DNA of 64,000 nt from Sphingobacteriales bacterium (GTDB lineage: Bacteria; Bacteroidota; Bacteroidia; Chitinophagales; UBA2359). The DNA lies in assembly GCA_016706405.1 (NCBI GenBank), contig JADJJT010000001.1, positions 620,001 through 684,000 on the forward strand, read 5' to 3'. Shown one piece after another: positions 54,344 to 63,636 of this stretch (positions are counted from its first letter, which is position 1; every line of letters begins with the position of its first letter). The notes beneath the pieces were generated by a model that did no database searches, had not been told where the DNA came from, and saw only the letters and a program-made list of their open reading frames with translations. A program made the position numbers and the translations under genes.

Positions 54344-55123
54344 ATGACCGAACAAGAAACAGCAAATATCTATCAAACTTATCTCAAGTTGTTTGAGCAA
54401 CAAAAATTTGTAAAAGACGACTTAGATTATTCGATTTTAGAACGACATAAACCAAACTTGCAAAGGTTGACAGACTTTGGCAACTCGACTATAAGTATTT
54501 TTGACGCCTACAAAAAAGAACACGCCTTTTACTCCTCTAATCTGGGCATTAACTTAGGTTACGGTTCGCAAGAAGTTGAAAGTAGCGGCGCACATTTTTT
54601 AGACACAAAAATTCATCCCGAAGATTTTGTTTTGTTAATGCAAAATGCCTTTTCGGTTTTCAAATTGTTCTTCAGTTTTTCAATAGATGAGAAATTAAAT
54701 CACAAGTTGGTTAGCGAATACCGGATATTAAATGCTGTTGGCAAATATGTTCGAATTATTGAACAACAGCAGGTGTTAGAGTTAGATAATAGCGGTAATC
54801 TATGGCTTGCATTAAGCATTTTGGACGTTTCTCCTAATCAAAAAAACATGAACGAAGGGTTGAAAAGCGAGTTGTTGAATTTTAGAACAGGAAGCATTAT
54901 TCCTTTCCTTGAGCCAAAAGAAGCAATTAGCATTACGCTAACCAAAAGGGAAACAGAAGTGCTTAAATTGGTTAAAGATGGGTTGTTAAGTAAAGAAATT
55001 TCGGATAAACTTGCCATTAGCTTACATACTGTAAACACCCACCGGCAAAGGGTTTTAGAAAAATTAAGTGTAAACAATTCTATGGAGGCTGTAATGCTGG
55101 CTTCAAAATTAAGATTGATTTAG
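54344..55123 (+). CDS. LuxR-type transcriptional regulator
   Basis: 259 residues. The C-terminal LuxR/GerE helix-turn-helix is clear: LTKRETEVLKLVKDGLLSKE and HTVNTHRQRVLEKLSV. The N-terminal 190 residues (LTDFGNSTISIFDAYKKEHA, FYSSNLGINLGYG) resemble a PAS-like sensing region; no phosphorylatable receiver is present. It begins 3 bases after the arsC-like remnant. It probably regulates a separate function; the ars genes already have ArsR. Confidence 0.8.
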   Translation: MTEQETANIYQTYLKLFEQQKFVKDDLDYSILERHKPNLQRLTDFGNSTISIFDAYKKEHAFYSSNLGINLGYGSQEVESSGAHFLDTKIHPEDFVLLMQNAFSVFKLFFSFSIDEKLNHKLVSEYRILNAVGKYVRIIEQQQVLELDNSGNLWLALSILDVSPNQKNMNEGLKSELLNFRTGSIIPFLEPKEAISITLTKRETEVLKLVKDGLLSKEISDKLAISLHTVNTHRQRVLEKLSVNNSMEAVMLASKLRLI

Positions 55124-55170
55124 CGGCCTCCTCCTAATACTGATAAATCAGTTCTAAGGGTTATTACTAT

Positions 55171-55632
55171 TTGGCAACGGCTTCCTTGTTCAATTCGCTT
55201 TATATGGGTGGCGATAAGGTGTGGCGAAATACGCGATACAACCGCAATTTTGCTTTAAACTTTTTGGTCGGCAAAGAGTGGTTGTTAGGCAAAAATCAAA
55301 ACAAAATTTTAAGTTTAAATGCTCGTTTAAGTTATCAGGGTGGCGACCATTATTCGCCCATAAACACAACCCATTCAGTTGCTACCCAAGCGGTGGTTTT
55401 TAACGAAACAAAAGCATTTTCACAACAATATCCGGCGGCATTTACAAGCCATTTTACGGCAAGCTACAAACTCAATAAAAAGAAAACGGCACACGAATTT
55501 GCACTCAAAATCATCAACCTTACCCAGTATAAAGAGTATTTGGGGTTTCGCTACAACTACCAAACTCAAACGGTGGACACAGCGCGCGAAGCAGTTTTTA
55601 TACCGAACCTAAGTTACAAGATTGAGTTTTAA
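55171..55632 (+). pseudogene. C-terminal remnant of a TonB-dependent receptor
   Basis: 153 codons without a proper start (TTG at 55171) encode only the last strands of a TonB-dependent outer-membrane receptor: ASLFNSLYMGGDKVWRNT, NFLVGKEWLLGKNQNK, and the C-terminal LSYKIEF. The plug, the TonB box and most of the barrel are absent. It is a relic of a gene lost by rearrangement between the LuxR gene and this point. Confidence 0.75.
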
Positions 55633-56090
55633 AATACGCCGGGCGTTAAGATTGCCCGAAACGAAGCTAATAAAACATCGCTTGGATATTAATATGCAGT
55701 TCAATGGCCGTTTTTCTATTCAAATTTAATGAAAAAAACGCTGCACCGCCCCAAATTTCCGGAGGTTAGACAATATTAAACACACCCCATATTAGAAAAA
55801 ACCTGCTAATTTTATAGGTATCCGGAAAAATTGTTTAGTTGACCGAACTTTTATCATAAAAAGCAAGGCTAATTGACTTGTTATGATTTTTTTCTTGATA
55901 ATGAACGAGTAAACTTGCGAATGTAAGGTTGTGAAGTGAACCTGCGAAGCAGACGGAGCAAAAAAAATCAAACGTTTTACGGTTTTTCCGTTGGCAAACC
56001 TTGAATCAAATTACAAATTAAAATGGTCAATATGAAGGCTGAACCTACTACAAAGATGAAGAAATAGGCCGCAAATCTGAACGCTCCGCA
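55633..56090. other. Intergenic region between two convergent ends
   Basis: 458 bases with no gene. TCCGGA occurs at 55758-55763 and 55821-55826. A GCTTGGATATTAA block near 55680 matches one near 15781. The text from 55900 on looks like decayed coding sequence, but no frame is convincing. Confidence 0.4.
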
Positions 56091-56990
56091 CTAAAAGGAA
56101 TAAGTCGGGATATTATTGGCAATATGGCTGCTTAGGTCTGAAACGGTGTTTAGAATGGCGACATTTGCTTTTTCCATTTCAATTTCTTTAATTCGGCATC
56201 CGGCAAATAAAAATTGATGGTCAGGTAAAAGTTCAACCAAATTGTAGATATAGTTTTTTACCTGCTGACACGAGCGGGCAGCCGTTACAACACCAAAAAT
56301 GTAATCAATGTTTTTTATTTGTGTTACGGCTATTACATCGTTAATTGGCACGTTGGCACCTAAATAAGTTACAATTTGGTTGTGGGCTTTTAATAAATAA
56401 TGCGCCACTAACAGCGCTATTTCGTGTTGTTCGCCTTCGGGCAAAAACAATAAATAATTTTTTGTGTTGGCAGTAGGAGTAATTTTTAGGGCATCAATAG
56501 CCACTATAATTTTTTGCCGAATTAAATTTGATATAAAATGTTCTTGTGCCGGATGAATACTGCCAGTCGTCCACATAATACCAATGCGGGTTAAAAACGG
56601 GTAAAGTACACGTTCAACAGTATCTAATAAGCCAAATTGGGCAATACATTTTTCTATAATCACCTCAAAACCCGCCTCGTCTAATTCAATCATTGCGGTA
56701 GTAATTTGGTTAATATGGTACTCTTGGCATATTTGAGGGTCGTTTTCTAAGCTATTAACTATTAGGCAAAGTTGGGCCTCGGTTAAGTGCGCAATGCGGC
56801 CAATACGGTAGCCTTTATTAATTAACAGTGCCACCCGCAAAACCCTTTTAAGGTCTTCGTCACTGTAATAGCGTATATTAGTATTAGTGCGGTTTGGGCT
56901 TAGCAAGTGGTAGCGTTGCTCCCATATACGAAGCGTGTGCGCTTTAATATTACAAAGCCGCTCAAGTTCTCGAATAGAATAGCTACCCAT
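56091..56990 (-). CDS. MerR regulator with cobalamin-binding domain (CarH-like)
   Basis: 299 residues. An N-terminal MerR helix-turn-helix (IRELERLCNIKAHTLRIWEQ) is joined to a four-helix plus B12-binding module. The CarH-type light-sensing motif W-x9-E-H is present (Trp140, Glu150, His151 in WTTGSIHPAQEHF), and EGEQHEIALL supplies the lower-ligand histidine (His189). In CarH and LitR this arrangement makes adenosylcobalamin a light sensor that lets the tetramer fall off DNA on illumination. No carotenoid gene lies close, so the target is unknown. It is divergent from the lamin-tail gene, with 265 bases between them. Confidence 0.88.
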   Translation of the reverse strand: MGSYSIRELERLCNIKAHTLRIWEQRYHLLSPNRTNTNIRYYSDEDLKRVLRVALLINKGYRIGRIAHLTEAQLCLIVNSLENDPQICQEYHINQITTAMIELDEAGFEVIIEKCIAQFGLLDTVERVLYPFLTRIGIMWTTGSIHPAQEHFISNLIRQKIIVAIDALKITPTANTKNYLLFLPEGEQHEIALLVAHYLLKAHNQIVTYLGANVPINDVIAVTQIKNIDYIFGVVTAARSCQQVKNYIYNLVELLPDHQFLFAGCRIKEIEMEKANVAILNTVSDLSSHIANNIPTYSF

Positions 56991-57153
56991 AAATATAAAT
57001 AAATTGCAAGTGTAAGTTAAGCTAAAAATTAAACCAAACCGTAGTAAAAAAAGTATTAATTATATGTAAACGCACTAAAAATAAAATTGTTCAAAATAAC
57101 TGTTGTCGGTTTGTTGCCTTAAAACAGGTGCTAATCTTTACGGTGTATTTGCG

Positions 57154-57161
57154 TATATTTG
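57154..57161 (+). promoter_or_regulatory. Candidate -7 element before the lamin-tail gene
   Basis: TATATTTG matches TAnnTTTG in the region between the CarH-like gene and the lamin-tail gene, 94 bases before the start. A direct repeat of GTATTTGCGTATATTTG-like text precedes it. The -33 element is unclear. Confidence 0.4.
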
Positions 57162-57255
57162 CCGGGCAAGCAGCTCGGCGAAAACAACCCACACACAATG
57201 ATTGTACCTTAGAAGCTGCTATTTTATTAATTAATTTTATCTCAAACAAAAGGCA

Positions 57256-60200
57256 ATGATATTTTTGCGTGTTACCGCTCGTTTTTTTACTGTACTGTTA
57301 TTGGTATGGCTGTTTTGTTGTTGTTGGCTTTTTAATGCCCTGCCCTTATATGCACAACAACCCGACCCCGATTGTGCCACCCTGCCACCCAGCGCCTATA
57401 CTGTTTGCGATAATTTTACCGGCACCATCGGTTCAAACTGGGCTGGCGACCTTGCCAATTTTACCCTTACTGCCGACCAATTACAAACCAACGGACCCGG
57501 AGTAACCGGCACCGAGTTAGCAATTACACATCCGGCAACAGGTTTGTTAGGTGCCACAACGTGGTCGTTTTGGGCGAACCCAAAATTAGCCACCTCTTCA
57601 GGCAATTTTATAGATGTATATTTGGTTGCTGACACCTCTAATTTATTGGGCACCGGCAGCGGCTATGTGGTGCGTATTGGCGGCACCCCCGACGAAATTA
57701 GTTTGTTTAGAAAAGATGCAGGTAAGTTTACTGCCATTATTGATGGCCTTGATGGCTTGTTGGCAAGTAATAGCGACAACCCCGTCCGGATAAAAGTAAA
57801 CCGCAGCGCCGCCGGCTTGTGGACATTAGAGCGCGACTACGGCATCTCGGGAAATTATACCACCGAAGGCAGTATTACCGACCTTACCTACACTACTTGT
57901 AGCTATTTTGGCATTTACGTTAAATACTCATCGGCAAACAACACCAAATACTTTTTAGACGACGTGTTTATGAGTGCCCTTGAGCAAGACACTGCCCCAC
58001 CGCAACTACTAAACGCCCAAGCACAAAACGCCAACTTAGTACTTGCCAATTTTAACGAACCGCTCGAGGCAAACTCTGCCCAAAATTTAGCCAACTGGAA
58101 TGGTTTTGCCAGCGCCGCATTACTAAATCCGGACAACGCCTTGCAAGTACAGCTTACGCCCGCCACTCCACTTACAAACGGCAACTACACCCTTACCGCC
58201 ACCAATATAAGCGACCTCAAGGGCAATATTGCCGCCGCGCAAAGCGTCAGTTTTACCTATTTTGCCCCCTTGGCACAAAGTATAATTATTACCGAAATTA
58301 TGGCCGACCCCGACCCACCCGTTGCACTGCCAAACTTCGAGTACATAGAAATTTACAACACTACCGATGCCGATATTCCGTTAAACACCCTGCGCTTTGC
58401 CGACCAATACCCCATTACAACCGGAGGCTTTTTACCCAATGTACTGCTTTTGCCAAAACAATACGCCATAATTTGTAAAACCGGCGATGCCGCAACCGCT
58501 TTAGCGCAATATGGAATTGTAGCCGCTATACCCGATTTTCCATCTATAAACAATACCGGCGAAAGCCTTTACCTTACCGACCTAAGCGGCAACAACCTAA
58601 TAGACCAAGCTAATTTTACGGATAAATGGTATAACGATACTAATAAAGACGATGGCGGCTATGCCATTGAACGCATCAAAGAAAAAGTGTATTGCGAGTC
58701 GGCGCTAAATTGGGCAGCCTCTTTAAATGATGCCGGAGGCACACCCGGAGCAGCTAATAGCGTAGCCAATTTAAATCCGGATGAAACAGCACCCTCCGTT
58801 ATTAGTATCAATGTAGTCGGTGGGGGCAATATTGAACTGGTTTTTTCCGAAACGCTTTCTAACCTCAATGTTGCCGACAATGCTAATTACACCCTAAGCC
58901 AAGACCTGACCGTTACAAACGTAAGCTATAACAACGCCAGTAATACAGCCATTTTGTACCTAAACACCCCACCTCAAACAGGTAATATTTACACCTTAAC
59001 GATAGGTTATGCCCGCGACTGTTTTGGCAACGAGGCCAACAATTTAGCAGTGCAATTAGCCGTTCCTCAGCCGGCTGCCCCTTTTGACGTGCTTATAAGC
59101 GAAATTTACGTGGATTTGACTACACCTTACAATGTACCCGAATTAGATTTGCCGGCATCGGCTTACCTTGAACTTTATAACCGCAGCACCAAACCTATTA
59201 ACTTACAAGGCTGGATATTGCGCGATGCCATAGATACTACTTATTTGCCCGCCTATTTATTGTTGCCAAATGCTTACGTGCTGGTTTGTTCGGCCTCAAA
59301 AACCGGATTATTTACTCAGCGAGGGCTTCCGGTAATTGGATTAAGCCCAGCTATAACTTTTAATGTTGATGGAGATGATATTTTATTGCAAGATGCCAAC
59401 GGCCAACTAATACATAATGTTTCTTACAATAAATCGTTTTATCATGATGCTGTTAGGCAAGAAGGCGGGTGGAGCTTGGAGTTGATTGACCCGAATAATC
59501 CTTGTGCCGGAGCTGATAATTGGACAGCCTCGACTGCTGTTATTGGCGGAACTCCGGGCGAAAAAAATGCTACTTCTGGGGTAAATCCGGATGAAAAAAT
59601 ACCCGTTTTGTTGCGCGCCGAAGCCATCAACAACAAAACCGTTCAGCTTATTTTTAACGAACCCCTCGACCGCATGGCTGCTGCGCAACCCACTATTTAC
59701 ACCATAGATGGCGGCATTGGTCAGCCAAAAACAGTGCAAATGCCCGCTACAGACGCATTTTCGGTAATTTTAACCTTAAACATGCCCTTACAAACAGAAC
59801 AAAACTACTTAGTAACCGTATTTACTGCCACCGATTGCGCCGGCAACCAAGCCCAGCAACAAACCGCAAAATTAGCGCTTACCCAACTTGCCCAACCCGG
59901 CGACATAGTTATTAACGAGCTATTGTTTAACCCATTGCCCTACGGCAGCGATTATGTAGAGCTTTACAACACCACTTCAAACAAGGCTATCCAATTGGCC
60001 GACTGGTATATTGCCAACGCCGATGTAGCACTAAACCCCGACTCGTTGATAGATGTAACACCACTTACTAAACTGCGTTATACTTTGTATCCTGAGGAGT
60101 ATGTGCTGCTGGCAGTTAATATTGAAAATATAAAAACCAAATTTGGGCTATGTAAACCAAATTTAGGGGGTAATTTTATTGAAACAGCTTTGCCCATTTT

Positions 60201-60774
60201 TGACGATGCCGAAGGCGTAGTAGCAATTACCGATTTATTTGGCACCGTTGTTTTAGATAAAATACATTATAACGACAACTGGCAAAGCCCACTAATTACC
60301 AACCCGCAAGGCGTAGCGCTTGAACGTATTGATGTTTTTGCAACCACACAAGATGCAAATAACTGGCAGTCGGCGGCGGCGGGGGCATGTAATGGCACGC
60401 CGGGTTATGCCAACTCGCAACAACAGCCCAATGATGGCAACAACACTCCCGCCGATGAACCGCTAACCATCAGCCCTGCCGCTTTTAGCCCCAATAACGA
60501 CGGTTATAATGACTATGCCCAAATTACCCTTGTTTTAGATGAGCCGGGCTATACAGGCAATGTTTACCTTTTTGACACGCGCGGGCGTACCGTGCGCCAC
60601 TTAGCCCGAAACGAACAACTTAGTCCGAACAATTTTATTAAATGGGATGGCAGCACCGATGCCGGCACCAAAGCACCAACCGGAATTTATATTGTATATG
60701 CCGAGGTTTTTAAGCCAAATGGCACGGTGCGGCACTATAAAAAATCGGTAGTGGTGGCCGACTATGCAAAATAG
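57256..60774 (+). CDS. Giant surface protein with lamin-tail and Ig-like domains
   Basis: 1172 residues. A long signal-type N-terminus (LLLVWLFCCCWLFNALPLYA) is followed by a lectin-like segment, then alternating SwmB/Big-like repeats (NFNEPLEANSAQNLANW, IFNEPLDRMAAAQPTIY) and three lamin-tail domains (IIITEIMADPDPPVAL, DVLISEIYVDLTTPYN, GDIVINELLFNPLPYG). The C-terminus (ISPAAFSPNNDGYNDYA, NFIKWDGSTDAGTKAPTGIY) is the gliding-motility-associated (type B) T9SS domain, so surface export is expected. No catalytic motif is seen; an adhesive role is likely. Confidence 0.85.
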   Translation: MIFLRVTARFFTVLLLVWLFCCCWLFNALPLYAQQPDPDCATLPPSAYTVCDNFTGTIGSNWAGDLANFTLTADQLQTNGPGVTGTELAITHPATGLLGATTWSFWANPKLATSSGNFIDVYLVADTSNLLGTGSGYVVRIGGTPDEISLFRKDAGKFTAIIDGLDGLLASNSDNPVRIKVNRSAAGLWTLERDYGISGNYTTEGSITDLTYTTCSYFGIYVKYSSANNTKYFLDDVFMSALEQDTAPPQLLNAQAQNANLVLANFNEPLEANSAQNLANWNGFASAALLNPDNALQVQLTPATPLTNGNYTLTATNISDLKGNIAAAQSVSFTYFAPLAQSIIITEIMADPDPPVALPNFEYIEIYNTTDADIPLNTLRFADQYPITTGGFLPNVLLLPKQYAIICKTGDAATALAQYGIVAAIPDFPSINNTGESLYLTDLSGNNLIDQANFTDKWYNDTNKDDGGYAIERIKEKVYCESALNWAASLNDAGGTPGAANSVANLNPDETAPSVISINVVGGGNIELVFSETLSNLNVADNANYTLSQDLTVTNVSYNNASNTAILYLNTPPQTGNIYTLTIGYARDCFGNEANNLAVQLAVPQPAAPFDVLISEIYVDLTTPYNVPELDLPASAYLELYNRSTKPINLQGWILRDAIDTTYLPAYLLLPNAYVLVCSASKTGLFTQRGLPVIGLSPAITFNVDGDDILLQDANGQLIHNVSYNKSFYHDAVRQEGGWSLELIDPNNPCAGADNWTASTAVIGGTPGEKNATSGVNPDEKIPVLLRAEAINNKTVQLIFNEPLDRMAAAQPTIYTIDGGIGQPKTVQMPATDAFSVILTLNMPLQTEQNYLVTVFTATDCAGNQAQQQTAKLALTQLAQPGDIVINELLFNPLPYGSDYVELYNTTSNKAIQLADWYIANADVALNPDSLIDVTPLTKLRYTLYPEEYVLLAVNIENIKTKFGLCKPNLGGNFIETALPIFDDAEGVVAITDLFGTVVLDKIHYNDNWQSPLITNPQGVALERIDVFATTQDANNWQSAAAGACNGTPGYANSQQQPNDGNNTPADEPLTISPAAFSPNNDGYNDYAQITLVLDEPGYTGNVYLFDTRGRTVRHLARNEQLSPNNFIKWDGSTDAGTKAPTGIYIVYAEVFKPNGTVRHYKKSVVVADYAK

Positions 60775-60786
60775 CTGCTTATTTGC

Positions 60787-61629
60787 TTATGTTTTGTTTT
60801 CACCCGCCGGAAGGCCGTACCAGTCAAAATGTTTCCAGCGCAACATGTCGCTGGGGCTTGCAAGTTTAATCACTTTGGCGTTTATGTCAAATCCGGAAAA
60901 ATAAAACAGTTCGTAGCCATGTTGATGCATGGTTTCCCACATTTGGCTGCGCTGGGCTTTGTTTAGTTTCGAAAAGCACTCGGCAATAATTACGGGTTTG
61001 TAATTGTTTATTAAATTGGATATTGCCGATATGATTTGGAGGTCGTAGCCCTCGGCATCTATTTTTATAAGTGCTAACTGCGGCAATTTATCCGGATGAT
61101 TTTTTTGCAAAAATGCCGTTAGCTCTACAGCTTGTACGGTTTGCCCTAAATCGAAGGCGCCATGTTGCCCATCGTTTTTTGCCGAAATTCCGCCATTATT
61201 AAACGAATTTTCGGACGAATGGTAGTAAAACTCGCCACTTTGCTCGGCAACAGCATAGGGGTAGGCCATTATATTGGTTAGGTTAGGGTTTAAGGAGGCA
61301 TTAATTTTTAAAACCTCAAAAACAAGCGGGTTGGGGTCGAAGGCCAATACTAATCCTTGTTTGCCAGCCACTAATGCCATGGGTACGGTAGTGTCGCCGG
61401 TGTGTGCACCTATATCAATAGCCATTTGACCGGGCTTTATAAATTGGGCAAAAAATTGCAGCTGGTTGGCATGTATGATTTTGGGTTTTTCGTGGGGGTT
61501 ATTCCATTGGGCAAATTCCACCCCTTGGTCTTGGTTGGGCAAATTAAATTGCACTATTGTATGACCATATTGAACCATTTTAGGGGTAATACCCAGCAGG
61601 CGCATGGCTTTTTTAATAAAATGTATCAT
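60787..61629 (-). CDS. FkbM-family methyltransferase
   Basis: 280 residues. The SAM-binding motif IDIGAHTGDTTVPMALVAG and IKIDAEGYDLQIIS are typical of FkbM, a family that O-methylates sugars and polyketides, often in surface polysaccharide clusters. It converges with the lamin-tail gene, with 12 bases between the stops. No glycosyltransferase is near, so the substrate is unknown. Confidence 0.88.
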   Translation of the reverse strand: MIHFIKKAMRLLGITPKMVQYGHTIVQFNLPNQDQGVEFAQWNNPHEKPKIIHANQLQFFAQFIKPGQMAIDIGAHTGDTTVPMALVAGKQGLVLAFDPNPLVFEVLKINASLNPNLTNIMAYPYAVAEQSGEFYYHSSENSFNNGGISAKNDGQHGAFDLGQTVQAVELTAFLQKNHPDKLPQLALIKIDAEGYDLQIISAISNLINNYKPVIIAECFSKLNKAQRSQMWETMHQHGYELFYFSGFDINAKVIKLASPSDMLRWKHFDWYGLPAGENKT

Positions 61630-61762
61630 GTTGTCAGTTTGGGCAATACTATTGCGGTATTGTTCATCTATTTAGCGGCTACAAAGGTAATAAAATCGTG
61701 GTGGTTGTGTTTGTAAAGCTTTTGGTTGTTTTTACTTAATTTTGCTGCTTAACTTGTGTTTT

Positions 61763-62443
61763 ATGTCGCGCCACACAATAGACCGTTACCGTTTTTTTGC
61801 TTTATTTGGGGCATTAGCTGCCGCCATAGGCTGCCTTGCCGATGTGTTGTTACTTTATAACCCACAAGGCGGTTACGAATTGGGCTTTGACGAGGTTTTG
61901 CGGCGCATAAACAATCCTTTTAGGTCTATGCTGGGAGGGCTGTTGGGGGTGTTTGTTTTGCCGTTTATGTTGTTGGGCTGTTGGGCTTTGCGGCAGGTTT
62001 TGGCAACCACACATCGTAAAACTGCTAATTTTGTTTTTGCCACAGCGGTTTATACGCTTTGCGTAGGCGTGGCGTGGCATGGCATGGCCGGCATTGCTGC
62101 CCCCGCCTTAAACCTTGAAAGCAATGGTAATAATATAGCTGCTGCGGCAGATTTTGCCCAACACGTATTGTTTTTATTGCAACCCGTTGGGGTTGTGTTG
62201 GTAGTTCTTTTTGGAGCCATATCGGCAAGTATGGCCGCAGTTATTTATGGCGGAAAAACTCCTTTTAGCAACAAATTAGCTTTTATAAACCCGTTTGTTA
62301 TTTATATATTGTGTTTTGTGGCTTATGTGCTACATGCTAAAATTGGCGGGGCTTTGCTGGTTGCCGGCTTTAATTTGTCGTTATTCATTTGGTTTTTACT
62401 GACTTACCAAGCCTTACAACAAAGTGCCAATAGCAATGGTTAA
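61763..62443 (+). CDS. Membrane protein of unknown function
   Basis: 226 residues from ATG 61763, with six or seven hydrophobic segments (FFALFGALAAAIGCLADVLL, MLGGLLGVFVLPFMLLGCWA). The GG-Y-LGFDEVLRRI motif and the pattern of segments resemble the DUF6796 type, but the match is not certain. It stands alone, divergent from the methyltransferase gene. Confidence 0.65.
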   Translation: MSRHTIDRYRFFALFGALAAAIGCLADVLLLYNPQGGYELGFDEVLRRINNPFRSMLGGLLGVFVLPFMLLGCWALRQVLATTHRKTANFVFATAVYTLCVGVAWHGMAGIAAPALNLESNGNNIAAAADFAQHVLFLLQPVGVVLVVLFGAISASMAAVIYGGKTPFSNKLAFINPFVIYILCFVAYVLHAKIGGALLVAGFNLSLFIWFLLTYQALQQSANSNG

Positions 62444-62610
62444 TTAATTAGATGGTTTTTTGCTTTAAAGAGGTTAAAATTCGGCAAAATAAATTCCGGA
62501 TGTTTAGCTGCCTTGTATATAAACGAAGCAAGTAAGCATCCGGATTATGATAATTGTAAATTTTAACTGCCTTTCTTCTTACAAAAGAAAGAACGACAAT
62601 AAAAAATTGG

Positions 62611-63417
62611 TTAGTTGGGGCAAATTATGTCTGCCAAAGTCCAGTCCCAGCAATGCCAGTTAGTATCGTTAAATGTAGCGGGCGATTTTATCCGGCCATT
62701 GGCCGAGAGGGTATTCCACTCAATATTAGCCATATTATTGTCGTTTTTAGTGAAAATAGTGTAGAAGGCGTTGTATTGGGTGTCGGCGGTTAATCCGGCA
62801 TGAATATAGGAGTCTTTTCCGGGGTCGCCTGGAATAAGGTTGCTAAATTTGATATTGCCAATTTTGTCGTTTTCTTTTGTCCATTCAATACCAATATAGG
62901 GTATATTAGAAACAGGGTCTTTCATTAGCGTCCAACTTCCGTTTTTACCATCTTTGGCCGATGTGCCTGTAAACCAAACTAAATCGCTGTATTCGCCTTG
63001 TTTGCTTATTAGCATTTTCCATTCAATGGTTGTTCCGTTATCAATGGCTTGTAGGTTGGCTAAATGTATTACATTATTTACATTAACAGCATAAGCCCAG
63101 TTCCATGCACCATCTTTATAAAATGGGGTATGGTTAAACGACTCGGCAAAGGCTGCAACAGGCAGTACTAAATTTATGGCTAAAATGGTATTCCAAATAC
63201 CTACCCCTGCGGCTGCATAAAAGTGCGAAAGTCCTTGAGTTTCGTCGGTTTTGCCGCTAGGAAATTTATCAAAATTGGGTAAAGCCATTGTTTCTTTAGG
63301 GGGTAGTTGCGGGGCATTGCCCGATGGCTCGTCTTTTTTAGTACAGCCGGCTATGGCAACTACGGCTATAAAAGCCATAAAAAACAGCTTTAATACGGAG
63401 GGTGTTAATTTGCTCAT
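62611..63417 (-). CDS. Lipoprotein of unknown function
   Basis: 268 residues. A lipoprotein signal (FFMAFIAVVAIAGCTKKDEP) is followed by an all-beta domain (TQGLSHFYAAAGVGIWNTIL, WNWAYAVNVNNVIHLANLQA) without recognised catalytic residues. The aromatic-rich strands suggest ligand binding. It is presumably anchored to a membrane by its lipid. It stands alone. Confidence 0.65.
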   Translation of the reverse strand: MSKLTPSVLKLFFMAFIAVVAIAGCTKKDEPSGNAPQLPPKETMALPNFDKFPSGKTDETQGLSHFYAAAGVGIWNTILAINLVLPVAAFAESFNHTPFYKDGAWNWAYAVNVNNVIHLANLQAIDNGTTIEWKMLISKQGEYSDLVWFTGTSAKDGKNGSWTLMKDPVSNIPYIGIEWTKENDKIGNIKFSNLIPGDPGKDSYIHAGLTADTQYNAFYTIFTKNDNNMANIEWNTLSANGRIKSPATFNDTNWHCWDWTLADIICPN

Positions 63418-63636
63418 GTTTTTTTTAAAGTATTATGGTTAAAGATTAATTAATAGATTGGAAGGCACATCCGCAATTACGTATATTAGACGTTTTGAAT
63501 TGCCAAAAAATACAAGCGCAGTTACATTTTTATTTTTAACAATTAATTTTAAGATAATGTTTGGTGCATCTGTTGTTTAAGTTGCCGGATTTATTTCTAA
63601 TTTTTCCGGAAGAAAAGGTGGTAATACTTAGGTAAT

